Below, one piece after another: positions 18,917 through 27,200 of a stretch of 33,854 nt of DNA (position 1 is its first letter; every line of letters starts with the position of its first letter). The notes under the pieces are model-generated. The model was not told the DNA's origin, made no database searches, and saw nothing but the letters and a program-made list of their open reading frames with translations. The position numbers were made by a program, and so were the translations under genes. This stretch comes from Desulfobulbus propionicus. GTDB taxonomy: Bacteria; Desulfobacterota; Dissulfuribacteria; Dissulfuribacterales; DYLC01. The stretch spans positions 1 through 33,854 of the forward strand of contig DYLC01000006.1 of assembly GCA_020722285.1 (NCBI GenBank), given 5' to 3'.

Positions 18917-20146
18917 TTACCCCTGTGGTTCTGGTGTGGTTTCAGGATATACGTAGTAGGAATTGACCCATCCTTTTCTTCCTTCAGGCAGCCTGATATA
19001 ATACCATTTATGATACGTACCTATTACAGGCAGTTTGTCGCCGTAATAAACTTCAGATATTACAGGAAAGTCTGAGGCTGGTCCTGACCGCACATTCAAT
19101 ATTTCTGTATTGACAATTATGAAGTCCGCCGGTGGGGCATCTACTTCCCAGACCGGAGGCAGTTCATCAGGCTCATTAATTACAACATATCCTCCGGGGG
19201 CGGAACGGTAATAAACTCCGGCATAGCTATAGTACTCAATGCCTCCAAGATAAAAGGTGGTATATCCAAATGGAAGGGTAGCCAGGACAAAACCAATCGG
19301 TGGGGCCACCCATACAAAACCGTTGTATGCCCTTCTGTAAAAACAGCCATCATGTATAAAAAACCAGTCATTTTTGAAATGAACTTTTTTGTGGCCCTGA
19401 GGCAGTTCACGATAAAAACTTTTGCCTGGTGGAGGCAACTTTCTTAAATCGCCATGTGAATATCTGTCATAGTCTTGCCTGTTATGATTGTAAGCACTTT
19501 CCCAATCTTTTGAAATTTTTTTGTCAGACCACGTAACCCGGTCTTTGTCCCTGTCTCCTGGTCTATGTCCATTCTCCTTGAGAGCTGGGTCGCTGAAGCG
19601 TTTGTGATCCAGTTCGTCTTTTTTGCCGGTTCTGAAGGTTTGTTTGTCGAATACGTGAGCATCTGGCGCTGACTGGCTGGTGGTGAACCCTGCGCTTTTC
19701 TGGAACGGATTTTGCTGAAAAGCGTTTTTGTCAAACCTCTGAGGCTGTTCAGTTTTATGAACCTTTAAGCCGGTGCTGTTTTGAGGAGTTCTGTTTTTGA
19801 AACCGCTATCACTGACAGAGTCACTGCGTTTTCTCACAGGGTCAACAGTGAGTTTTTCATATGGTTGCCGTTGGATGATATTTGCTTGGCTGCCGCTATT
19901 GTCAAAACCGGAACTGGATTGGTTGGATGGGGAAAAAGACATCGGCTTAGGCTTTCGAGTCATTGAATCCTTGTGTGATATGTCAAAACTGTCCCCTCCT
20001 GACTTGCTGTCAAATCTGTGGGAAGTGCCTTTTTGAGCCTCCCATGAAGAATGTCCGCCATCCCATGCAAAAACATAAGGCTCTGTCAATATCAATGAAG
20101 CAAGAACAAGTCCGATGCAACGGTGTTTTTTTTCAGCAGTTTTCAT
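18917..20146 (-). CDS. Secreted DUF6515-like protein with C-terminal SH3 domain
   Basis: A 409-residue protein. The chosen start MKTAEKKHRCIGLVLASLIL begins a signal peptide ending near VFAWDG. The upstream in-frame extension (to 20266) would bury that signal, and AAGGA precedes ATG 20146 at suitable spacing. Residues about 35-240 are low-complexity, rich in Ser, Asn, Gln, Lys, Asp and Phe, with recurring RFD/FDK-type units. Then comes a Tyr/Gly/Pro-rich segment (FIHDGCFYRRAYNGFVWVAP...FYLGGIEYYSYAGVYYRSAPGG) like DUF6515. A bacterial SH3 domain ends the protein, with ILNVRSGPASDFPVI and KGWVNSYYVYP. SH3b domains often bind peptidoglycan or envelope partners. The function is unknown. Confidence 0.78.
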   Translation of the reverse strand: MKTAEKKHRCIGLVLASLILTEPYVFAWDGGHSSWEAQKGTSHRFDSKSGGDSFDISHKDSMTRKPKPMSFSPSNQSSSGFDNSGSQANIIQRQPYEKLTVDPVRKRSDSVSDSGFKNRTPQNSTGLKVHKTEQPQRFDKNAFQQNPFQKSAGFTTSQSAPDAHVFDKQTFRTGKKDELDHKRFSDPALKENGHRPGDRDKDRVTWSDKKISKDWESAYNHNRQDYDRYSHGDLRKLPPPGKSFYRELPQGHKKVHFKNDWFFIHDGCFYRRAYNGFVWVAPPIGFVLATLPFGYTTFYLGGIEYYSYAGVYYRSAPGGYVVINEPDELPPVWEVDAPPADFIIVNTEILNVRSGPASDFPVISEVYYGDKLPVIGTYHKWYYIRLPEGRKGWVNSYYVYPETTPEPQG

Positions 20147-20346
20147 GAGTTGTTGTCCTTTTAACAAAAAAAATGTGGAACAAGATTTTTTTTGCAAGTT
20201 ATAAGCCAATTCTATAAAAAGTCCTTGATTGAAAAGTTGCAGGTAACCTGGTATGAAGTCAGACATATCGTCAGTCGGATGTAGGAGTTTTTTTTATACA
20301 TTATGCAACAAACTTAATAATATGCAAGCGCTATGAGGCAATCCCG

Positions 20347-20549
20347 CCATAGGCAATTCCAGAAATCAGAAAGTTAGTTCGATGGCAAGGCGTGATAAGG
20401 CTGAAAAGCGCAGCATAATCCCCTGTATGTGAGTATTTGCCCTGCGCCTTGCAATAAAAAGCAAGGCTTGGAAAATTGCAAAGCAATTTGCCAGCCGACG
20501 AACAACGCAGCCATTGGACGAAATGGCAATTTCTGGGACTTCCCTATAG
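20347..20549. repeat. MITE-like element C with imperfect terminal inverted repeats
   Basis: About 203 bases bounded by CCATAGGCAATTCCAGAAAT (20347-20366) and an inverted counterpart at 20525-20549 (ATTTCTGGGACTTCCCTATAG). The inside holds GCAAGGCG at 20384-20391 and its approximate complement CGCCTTGC about 60 bases on, so it can fold into a long hairpin. The inner part resembles the reverse complement of copy A weakly (roughly two thirds identity over 47 bases by eye). It lies in the 544-base gap between divergent genes and encodes nothing convincing. Confidence 0.65.
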
Positions 20550-20603
20550 AAGAAACGGAAAAATGCTACCAGACGTTTTGTCCCCATTTTTTATTTTAAG
20601 GGA

Positions 20604-20630
20604 TTGACAGCCAATCGTTATTGTGATAAC
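20604..20630 (+). promoter_or_regulatory. Possible promoter of the F0 ATP synthase genes
   Basis: TTGACA at 20604-20609 is a perfect -35 match. A partial -10 (GATAAC at 20625-20630, spacing 15) follows. It lies 61 bases before the first gene of the atp cluster and just outside repeat C. The -10 is weak, so the call is tentative. Confidence 0.35.
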
Positions 20631-20690
20631 AGTGGGCATTCTGAAATGAATGAAGATTCAGAAAAATTCACATATTGAGGCAGACCCTGA

Positions 20691-20966
20691 ATGGCAGGCG
20701 TAAAAGAGGAGCTGTCTCTGCTTTTGAGGGGACTTAGCACAGCTACCACAATATCATTATCTGTGGTATTTTCTGTGTTTGCAGGGGTTTTAACAGGTTA
20801 TTACTTAGACAATCATGTGTTTAAGGGATCTACCACCCCGTGGCTTACAATGCTGTTTTTGTGTTTTGGAATAGGCGGTGGGATTAAAAACTTCATTATC
20901 CTCAGCAGGCGATTTAAGGATGATGAGGATAAAAAGGGCAAGGGAGAGGGAAAAGTAGGTGACTGA
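20691..20966 (+). CDS. AtpZ/AtpI-family F0F1 ATPase accessory protein
   Basis: A 91-residue protein with two membrane helices (about residues 18-38 and 49-70). The glycine pattern VFAGVLTGYYLDNHVF...FCFGIGGGIKNF matches the small 'ATPase gene 1' (AtpZ/AtpQ-like) proteins that precede atp clusters. The tail is charged and Lys/Glu-rich. These proteins are proposed to aid assembly of the c ring or to transport Mg2+/Ca2+. Its stop lies within the start of the next gene (eight bases shared), a tight operon link. Confidence 0.78.
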   Translation: MAGVKEELSLLLRGLSTATTISLSVVFSVFAGVLTGYYLDNHVFKGSTTPWLTMLFLCFGIGGGIKNFIILSRRFKDDEDKKGKGEGKVGD

Positions 20967-21381
20967 GGGGATAAAAAATCTGATAGCAGGCCATTTTGAT
21001 GATGGTTTTGTGTGCCATTTCCTGATATTCAACTGGTTGACAGGTGTAGTCTTGATAGCAATCCTTTCATTTTTTACTTCCGAACAAATAATCGTTGGAA
21101 CAGCCATAGGCTTTGCCATAGCCAGTCTGAATAGCGCAGGCCTTCATAAGGACTGTCTGAGGGTTATGAGATATAGCTCGGTTTATGTATATTATGGCGG
21201 GCTTGCAGTCAGGATAGGTTTGATAGCCTTGGTTGTCACTGTGGCGCTTTTATACCTCAAATCCTATGTCTCTCCCATAGGTTTGTTCATTGGCCTGTCA
21301 GTGCCTGTGATCAATTTTTATCTTCTTACCCTTTTAGTGGTGATAACAACTTTTAGATATAAGTATAAGGAGGCGTGTTAA
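20959..21381 (+). CDS. atpI: ATP synthase subunit I
   Basis: A 140-residue protein with four hydrophobic segments, fitting the AtpI family, whose genes stand before atpB and help c-ring assembly. It begins with GTG at 20959 inside the previous gene. No ribosome-binding site is free of the upstream coding sequence, so translational coupling is likely. Sequence conservation in this family is low; the call rests on size, membrane pattern and position before atpB. Confidence 0.72.
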   Translation: MTEGIKNLIAGHFDDGFVCHFLIFNWLTGVVLIAILSFFTSEQIIVGTAIGFAIASLNSAGLHKDCLRVMRYSSVYVYYGGLAVRIGLIALVVTVALLYLKSYVSPIGLFIGLSVPVINFYLLTLLVVITTFRYKYKEAC

Positions 21382-21383
21382 CA

Positions 21384-22100
21384 ATGGAACATCCACTACT
21401 ATTTTTGTCTCTTCTGTTTGATGCAGTAGGGCTTCCTGCCCACGGCGGAACAAGTCCGCTGGAGATGATTCTTTCTCCTGCCATGCAGCACAGTTTTTTT
21501 GCCATGATCATCTGTTTGATCCTTGCAAAAATGGCCACAAGCAAGATGGAAATGATTCCAAAGGGGCTTCAGAATGTAATGGAGGCTTTTGTGGGCGGGC
21601 TTGAGGATTTTATCACAGAGCAGACACATGACAGGACAAAGACCAGAATTATTTTTCCTGTGGTTGCAACCTTTGGATTATACATCCTCATTGCAAACTA
21701 TATGGGGCTTATCCCAGGGCTTATGTCACCAACGGCTGACCTGCACATTACGCTCGGCTGTACTGCTATCTCTATCGTGATGTATCATGCGCTTGGCATA
21801 CGTTTTCATGGTGTTAAATATCTCAAGCACTTCATGGGGCCTGTGCCTGCGATGGCTCCTGTTGTGTTTCCCATTGAGATATTCAGCCATATCGGACGTC
21901 TGCTCTCTCTGGCAATTCGACTTTTTGGCAACATGGTTTCCAAGGAGATCCTGCTTGGTCTGTTTTTCATGCTTGCAGGTCCATATCTTGCCCCGCTTCC
22001 GATTATGTTCCTCGGTGTGCTGGTATGTCTGATACAGGCGTTTATTTTTATGATGCTCTCTACAGTCTATTCCGTAGAGGCTATGTCAGAGGAACATTAG
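21384..22100 (+). CDS. atpB: F0F1 ATP synthase subunit a
   Basis: A 238-residue integral membrane protein, subunit a of F0, which forms the ion half-channels against the c ring. The signature SLAIRLFGNMVSKEI holds the essential Arg (R179 here, matching E. coli R210), and the C-terminus ends in the helix around VCLIQAFIFMMLSTVY. ATG 21384 is preferred: AAGGAGG at 21367-21373 gives 10-base spacing, whereas an in-frame GTG at 21375 is only one base from it. It is tightly placed behind atpI, and atpE follows after 80 bases. Confidence 0.95.
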   Translation: MEHPLLFLSLLFDAVGLPAHGGTSPLEMILSPAMQHSFFAMIICLILAKMATSKMEMIPKGLQNVMEAFVGGLEDFITEQTHDRTKTRIIFPVVATFGLYILIANYMGLIPGLMSPTADLHITLGCTAISIVMYHALGIRFHGVKYLKHFMGPVPAMAPVVFPIEIFSHIGRLLSLAIRLFGNMVSKEILLGLFFMLAGPYLAPLPIMFLGVLVCLIQAFIFMMLSTVYSVEAMSEEH

Positions 22101-22180
22101 TAAAGCAGCAGTCAGGATTTTATAGATTACAATGGTTTGAAGAAGGCCAAAAAATATATCAAATTAAGGAGGTAGTACAA

Positions 22181-22555
22181 ATGAAGAAAGTGTCAGTGGT
22201 TTCGGTTTTGTCCTTGCTGATGCTCGTTGGCTTTGCGGCCATGGCATTCGCAGGCGATGGTGATGTAGTGGATAAGGGTGGCCATGTCAGTATAGTTATG
22301 GTTGCAGCGCTTATTGCAGCAGGTTTTGGAGTAGGTATTGCTGCAGCTGGTTGCGGTGTTGGTATGGGGCATTGCGCACGTGGTTGTCTTGAGGGTTCTG
22401 CCCGTAACCCTGAGCTTGCCGGAAAGCTCACAGTTACCATGTTTATCGGTCTGGCTCTTATCGAGTCTCTGACTATTTACGCCCTTGTTATCGCCCTTAT
22501 CGCCCTTTACGCTAACCCGCTTCTGCCACAGCTTACGAAGATATTCGGGCTGTAA
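22181..22555 (+). CDS. atpE: F0F1 ATP synthase subunit c (with N-terminal signal sequence)
   Basis: A 124-residue protein. Residues 1-24 (MKKVSVVSVLSLLMLVGFAA...AFA) look like a cleavable signal peptide, and the mature part is a two-helix c subunit. The loop reads SARNPE and the ion-carrying carboxylate is E95 in ALIESLTIYAL. S96 and Y100 resemble part of the Na+-binding set, but the helix-1 Gln of that set is M62, so proton use is more likely. Three cysteines (C58, C65, C69) lie in and just after helix 1. ATG 22181 is set by AAGGAGG directly upstream. It is the last gene of the cluster, ending at a strong terminator. Confidence 0.93.
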   Translation: MKKVSVVSVLSLLMLVGFAAMAFAGDGDVVDKGGHVSIVMVAALIAAGFGVGIAAAGCGVGMGHCARGCLEGSARNPELAGKLTVTMFIGLALIESLTIYALVIALIALYANPLLPQLTKIFGL

Positions 22556-22596
22556 TAGCTGATTAGATTAAGCGTTAACGGTTAATAGCAGATCGA

Positions 22597-22627
22597 AGCC
22601 GCATGGGAAACCATGCGGCTTTTTTTG
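22597..22627 (+). terminator. Rho-independent terminator after atpE
   Basis: A perfect 10-bp stem, AGCCGCATGG (22597-22606) with CCATGCGGCT (22611-22620), has a GAAA tetraloop and is followed by a run of T. It closes the atp transcript and shows that the F1 genes do not follow. Confidence 0.95.
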
Positions 22628-22655
22628 TTGACAACAGCTCAAATCCTTTCATACT
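22628..22655 (+). promoter_or_regulatory. Probable promoter of bioA
   Basis: TTGACA at 22628-22633 and CATACT at 22650-22655 are 16 bases apart, immediately after the atpE terminator. A start site about seven bases on would fall only a few bases before the bioA ATG (22665). The transcript could thus be nearly leaderless, in line with the lack of a clear ribosome-binding site. Confidence 0.5.
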
Positions 22656-22664
22656 AAAAAAGAT

Positions 22665-24038
22665 ATGTGCACCTCATCCAAATACAACAACCTTCTGAGA
22701 GCGGATAGACAACACCTTTGGCATCCATACACCCAGATGAAGGATTTCGAGCAAAGGGATCCTCTTTTTATTGTTTCTGCCAAAGGCCCCTTTCTCTATG
22801 ACCACGAAGGAAGATGCTACTATGACTCCATATCATCCTGGTGGTCAAATCTTCATGGGCACTGCCACCCCAAGATAATTGAGGCAATTACAAGGCAATC
22901 CAGCAAACTCGATCATGTCCACTTTGCGGCCACTACGCATGAGCCAGGCATAGAGCTTGCTCAACAGCTTGTCAGCCTTGCCCCATCCAGCCTGAGCAGG
23001 GTGTTTTATTCAGACAATGGCTCAACTGCCTGTGAAGTTGCTATGAAGATGTCTTTTCAATATTGGTTGCAGACAGAAGGGGAACGTGATGCAAAAAAAC
23101 GTCATATTTTTATATCGCTGGATCGCGGCTATCATGGTGATACCTTCGGAGCTATGAGCGTAAGCGGAACATCGTGGTATCACAGTAGTTTTTCCCCTTT
23201 TTTGTTTGAATCGTTCAGGATTCCATCTCCATACTGCTATAGATGTCCGTATAACAGTAATATTGAAAGATGCGGCATAGAATGCCTCATGCCTCTTGGA
23301 AAAATCCTGAATGAAAAGGCTGACGAAATTTCTGGAGTGATCGTGGAGCCCATGCTTCAGGGGGCAGGAGGAATGATTGTGCACCCCCGGGGTTATATTG
23401 AAAAACTTGCCTCTATGGTGAAAACAGCAGGAGTGCATCTGATTTTTGACGAGGTCGCTACAGGTTTTGGCAGGACAGGAAAGATGTTTGCGCTTGAACA
23501 TTCTGGCGTAACACCTGATTTTTTGTGTCTTTCCAAAGGGCTCACCAATGGCACAATGCCCCTTGCAGTGACCATGACCACAGAAGATATTTACATGGCG
23601 TTTTATGATGATTTTCACAAAGGGAAGACCTTTTTCCATGGGCATACCTACACGGGAAATCCCCTTGCCTGCGCTGTCGCCGTTGCTTCACTTAAAATTT
23701 TTGAAGAAGAGGCTGTGCTTGAGAGGATCAAGCCAGCGATAGCGCAACTGCAACAGGGTAAGGACAATTTTAATGAGATAGATGCCGTGGGCGACGTGAG
23801 GGGGATTGGCATGGTGGCTGCCTTTGAACTAGTGCAGAACAGAGGAAGCAGGGAGCCATTTTCATCGGAAAAAAGGCTTGGCTGGCAGATATACCTTGAG
23901 GGTCTGGAAAAAGGACTTATTTTAAGGCCGCTTGGCGATGTGATCTATCTGTTGCTGCCTCTTTGCCTTGAAAAAACGGATATAGAGAGACTTTTAGAAA
24001 AAACCTTTGAGGTTATCCAAAAAGTGAGCACAGCATAA
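22665..24038 (+). CDS. bioA: Adenosylmethionine-8-amino-7-oxononanoate aminotransferase
   Basis: A 457-residue class III PLP aminotransferase of BioA type. It makes 7,8-diaminopelargonate, a step in biotin synthesis. Features: the early RQHLWHPYTQM signature, SSWWSNLHGHCHP, the cofactor-binding aspartate in LIFDEVATGFGRTG, the PLP lysine K291 in LCLSKGLTNG, and FFHGHTYTGNPLAC. A Cys-bearing segment (CYRCPYNSNIERCGIEC) is present, as I recall in some BioA branches. No bioB, bioF or bioD lies in the window. The start is fixed by the early conserved motif, since the next in-frame ATG would remove it. Confidence 0.93.
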   Translation: MCTSSKYNNLLRADRQHLWHPYTQMKDFEQRDPLFIVSAKGPFLYDHEGRCYYDSISSWWSNLHGHCHPKIIEAITRQSSKLDHVHFAATTHEPGIELAQQLVSLAPSSLSRVFYSDNGSTACEVAMKMSFQYWLQTEGERDAKKRHIFISLDRGYHGDTFGAMSVSGTSWYHSSFSPFLFESFRIPSPYCYRCPYNSNIERCGIECLMPLGKILNEKADEISGVIVEPMLQGAGGMIVHPRGYIEKLASMVKTAGVHLIFDEVATGFGRTGKMFALEHSGVTPDFLCLSKGLTNGTMPLAVTMTTEDIYMAFYDDFHKGKTFFHGHTYTGNPLACAVAVASLKIFEEEAVLERIKPAIAQLQQGKDNFNEIDAVGDVRGIGMVAAFELVQNRGSREPFSSEKRLGWQIYLEGLEKGLILRPLGDVIYLLLPLCLEKTDIERLLEKTFEVIQKVSTA

Positions 24039-24046
24039 TTTATAAG

Positions 24047-24190
24047 GTGCTGCTAAAACTTGATGACCTCACAAAAAGTTGCCAACTGCCCAACTACTGC
24101 TATATTGTGCTGTATCCTTCGTCTTTGCGGCGTACAGGAAGTACGCTGCATTTCTTAGGCCTCAGGATTTGAGCGTTTTGTATTAGAAGA
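24047..24190. repeat. Dispersed intergenic repeat, copy B
   Basis: The second copy of the repeat at 14651-14790, in the same orientation. Bases 24081-24111 are identical to 14683-14713, and the flanks differ by substitutions and small gaps. It occupies most of the 215-base gap between bioA and recB. Immediately after it come two short related words, GTAACTATCCA (24194) and GTAACTATTCA (24240), and a similar word recurs at 30004. No gene is seen in this gap. Confidence 0.75.
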
Positions 24191-24253
24191 TTTGTAACTA
24201 TCCAGTATAATGCCGAAAACGAACGAAAACCACCGTACTGTAACTATTCAGCT

Positions 24254-27200
24254 ATGCCCCAGGTTATGAATGCACTGAATTTACTTGAAGCGCCGCTGGA
24301 ATCCATCAATCTGATTGAAGCCAGCGCTGGAACAGGTAAAACATATACGATTTCCAACCTTTATCTCAGATTTATTCTGGAAAAAGGTCTGAGCGTGCAT
24401 GAGATTCTGGTGGTGACATTTACTGAAGCAGCCACCAAGGAACTTCGGGAGCGGTTGTGGACAATTCTTGATAAGGCTTATTGTTTGCTCTGCTCACAAG
24501 AACTTGACACAGCGTTAACCGGAGAAGGGCATATCAAGGCAATACTTCGCAATTTTTGTTCTTCAAATAAAGGCGGGATTGAGGCAGCTAAAAAACGCCT
24601 GCGACTGGCGGTTGTCAGTTTTGATGAGGCCGCCATCTTTACGATTCATGGATTCTGCCAACGAATGTTGAATGAAAACGCATTCGAGAGCAATCTTCCT
24701 TTTGATCTTGAACTGATTACGCAGGACTCGGATATGCTTCAACAGGTTGTCAATGATTTCTGGCGCAGGCTTGTGTTGAGAGAAGACCTGTATGTCCAGA
24801 CATTGCTTGCCAATGGCCTTTTATCTCTGGAAGACCTTTCATCGTTTGCAAAATCCATCACGAAAAAAGCGGATATCCGCCTGTCTGATGACTCAGACAG
24901 GGCTGTGGCAGTCAACGGTAATGCCCTTGCCGAGAAGTTGAAAGAGTGTTGGTTTTCCAATAAAGAACAAATAGTTGCAATTCTTAAAGACACTAAGAAC
25001 AATAAGCTTACCCGTAGCCAAGACAAGTATGCAATAGTTATAGTTGATCAGGACGTGCTGTGCTTTGATCGCATGACTGATAATTTTTTTCCGGCTGAGA
25101 AGATAAGAAAGTATGCGCAAACTACTCTTAATGATGCTGTCACACCTGCGCAAAAGGCCAAGGGCGTGTTGGCGATGTCTCATGATTTTTTTACCCTGTG
25201 TGATGAGTTTACAGGGATGCTTGATGATAAGCTTCTGGAGATAAAGCATGAGTTTTTTAGATATATCAAACAGGAGTTTCGTGCGCGCAAGCTTCAGCTT
25301 AATGTGCAGAGTTTTGATGACATCCTGCACAATCTCCGGCAGGCTTTGAGGGATGACAGGCATGGCAGCTTTCATAACTTGATTCGTTCCAGGTTCAGGG
25401 CAGTCATGATTGATGAGTTTCAGGATACGGATCCTGTGCAGTACGAGATTTTTCAAAGGGTTTTCATGCAGGATGGCCATAGGCATACTGTATTTCTCAT
25501 AGGCGACCCCAAACAATCTATCTATAAATTCCGTGGTGCTGATATTTTTGCCTATTTGAAGGCCAAGAAGCTTGTGGATACCTGCTGGACACTTTCCACT
25601 AATTTCCGTTCCGAGGCGGTTATGATAGATGCAGTGAATCATCTGTTCATTCAGCAGAGTGAAGCCAATGTATCCGCCCTTAATCCATTTCTCGAAGCTG
25701 ATATTCCCTATCTGTCTGTCAAGGCCGGAGGCGTTGCGGAAAAAAAAGGACGTCTGTTGGCAGAAGGTGCAGTTTCAGGGGCTGGACTGGAGGTTATTTA
25801 TCTTGAAAAATCAGATACTGCTTTTAATGCTGAAAGTGCCCGACGCGCTTCGGTTCAGGCGACTGCCTGCAAAATTCTGGAGTTGGTGAATCTTGGGCAG
25901 CAAGGCAGGATCAGATTTGTTTCAGATGAAGGTGCAATCAAACCCCTGCAACCATCAGACATTACAGTGCTGGTTCGCACACATGATGAGGCGTTGAGCA
26001 TTCAGAATGCCCTGCAGGATTTTGGCGTTCCAGGGGTGCTTCAAAGCACAGGCAACATCTTTGAATCTGAGGAGGCTGAACATTTTTTTTATTTTATGGC
26101 GGCAGTGGCAGAGCCTGGCGAGCATTCGCTTCGTCCATTTCTGCTGACTCCTTTTGTGAATAAAACCCTGGCTGAACTCAGGGATATTTCAGATGATAAG
26201 TTGCAGGATTGGCATCAGTTAATGATAGAGCTTCAGGGTCTGTGGAAACGCGAGGGATTCATGAGCATGTTCAGCAGGTTTATGTTCCGTGAAAAGATAC
26301 GAGAGCGCATCCTGGCAATGAAGGGCGGAGAGCGCATCATTACCAATATGCTGCATCTGGCAGAGCTTGTTCACAGGCAAAGCGCTGAATGCAGGCATGG
26401 GATGGATGGGCTGTTGAGCTGGCTCAATAAAATGATCACAGAGCCTGAGACAAGACCTGAACATGAGATTTATCTGGAGCGGGATGCTGATGCTGTCCAT
26501 ATCCTTACTGTTCATGCAAGCAAGGGGCTTGAGTTCAATGTCGTATTCTGTCCGTTTGAATGGAACAGACATTACGATCCATGGTGGCTCAAGGGCGCCA
26601 GTTCCATAGAATATTACAATCGCACGAAAGAAAGGTGGGAGCTGGATATTCAAAAAAATGGAGATGATTGGGTTAAGCATAAACAGAGCGTGTGGCGCGA
26701 GGAGCTGGCTGAAAATCTCAGACTGCTGTATGTCGCTGTTACCAGGGCCAGAAACAAATGCTATCTTGTAACCGGAGATATAAGGGACTGCCAGTTGTCT
26801 GCGCTCAATTACCTTCTTTGCGGCAAAAAGTTTTCTGATGTGGCAGTCTATTTGTCTGCCATGAAACCTGAAGGCAATGGTTCAACCGAGTTAGCGAAAC
26901 AACAGCTTGATGAGATGAAAAAAGGCCTTGAAGTCCTGACTGCTTCATCCAATGGTTTGATTTACATGCAAAAGATTGCAGAGCCTCAACAGAGACTTTC
27001 TGTCAATGGAAAATATGTCCAGAGGCCGGCCAGCAGAATGGAGCTTAGGCCTGCTTCTTTTGCCGCTGTCATTGAAACAGACTGGGGGGTTGGCAGTTTT
27101 TCATGGCTTGTAAGAGAGGTCAGTCATGGCCACAAACAAGCGGAACCTGTTAAAGTACATGAAGGTGCTGAAGAGGATTTAATAGCCACGCCTAATACAG

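Noticed and set aside
20366-20587. Minus-strand 73-codon frame between divergent genes
   Set aside because: It lies almost wholly inside repeat element C, and the composition follows the repeat hairpin.
22181-22555. Calling the ATP synthase sodium-dependent
   Set aside because: Ser96 and Tyr100 fit but the helix-1 Gln is replaced by Met62, so the Na+ signature is incomplete.
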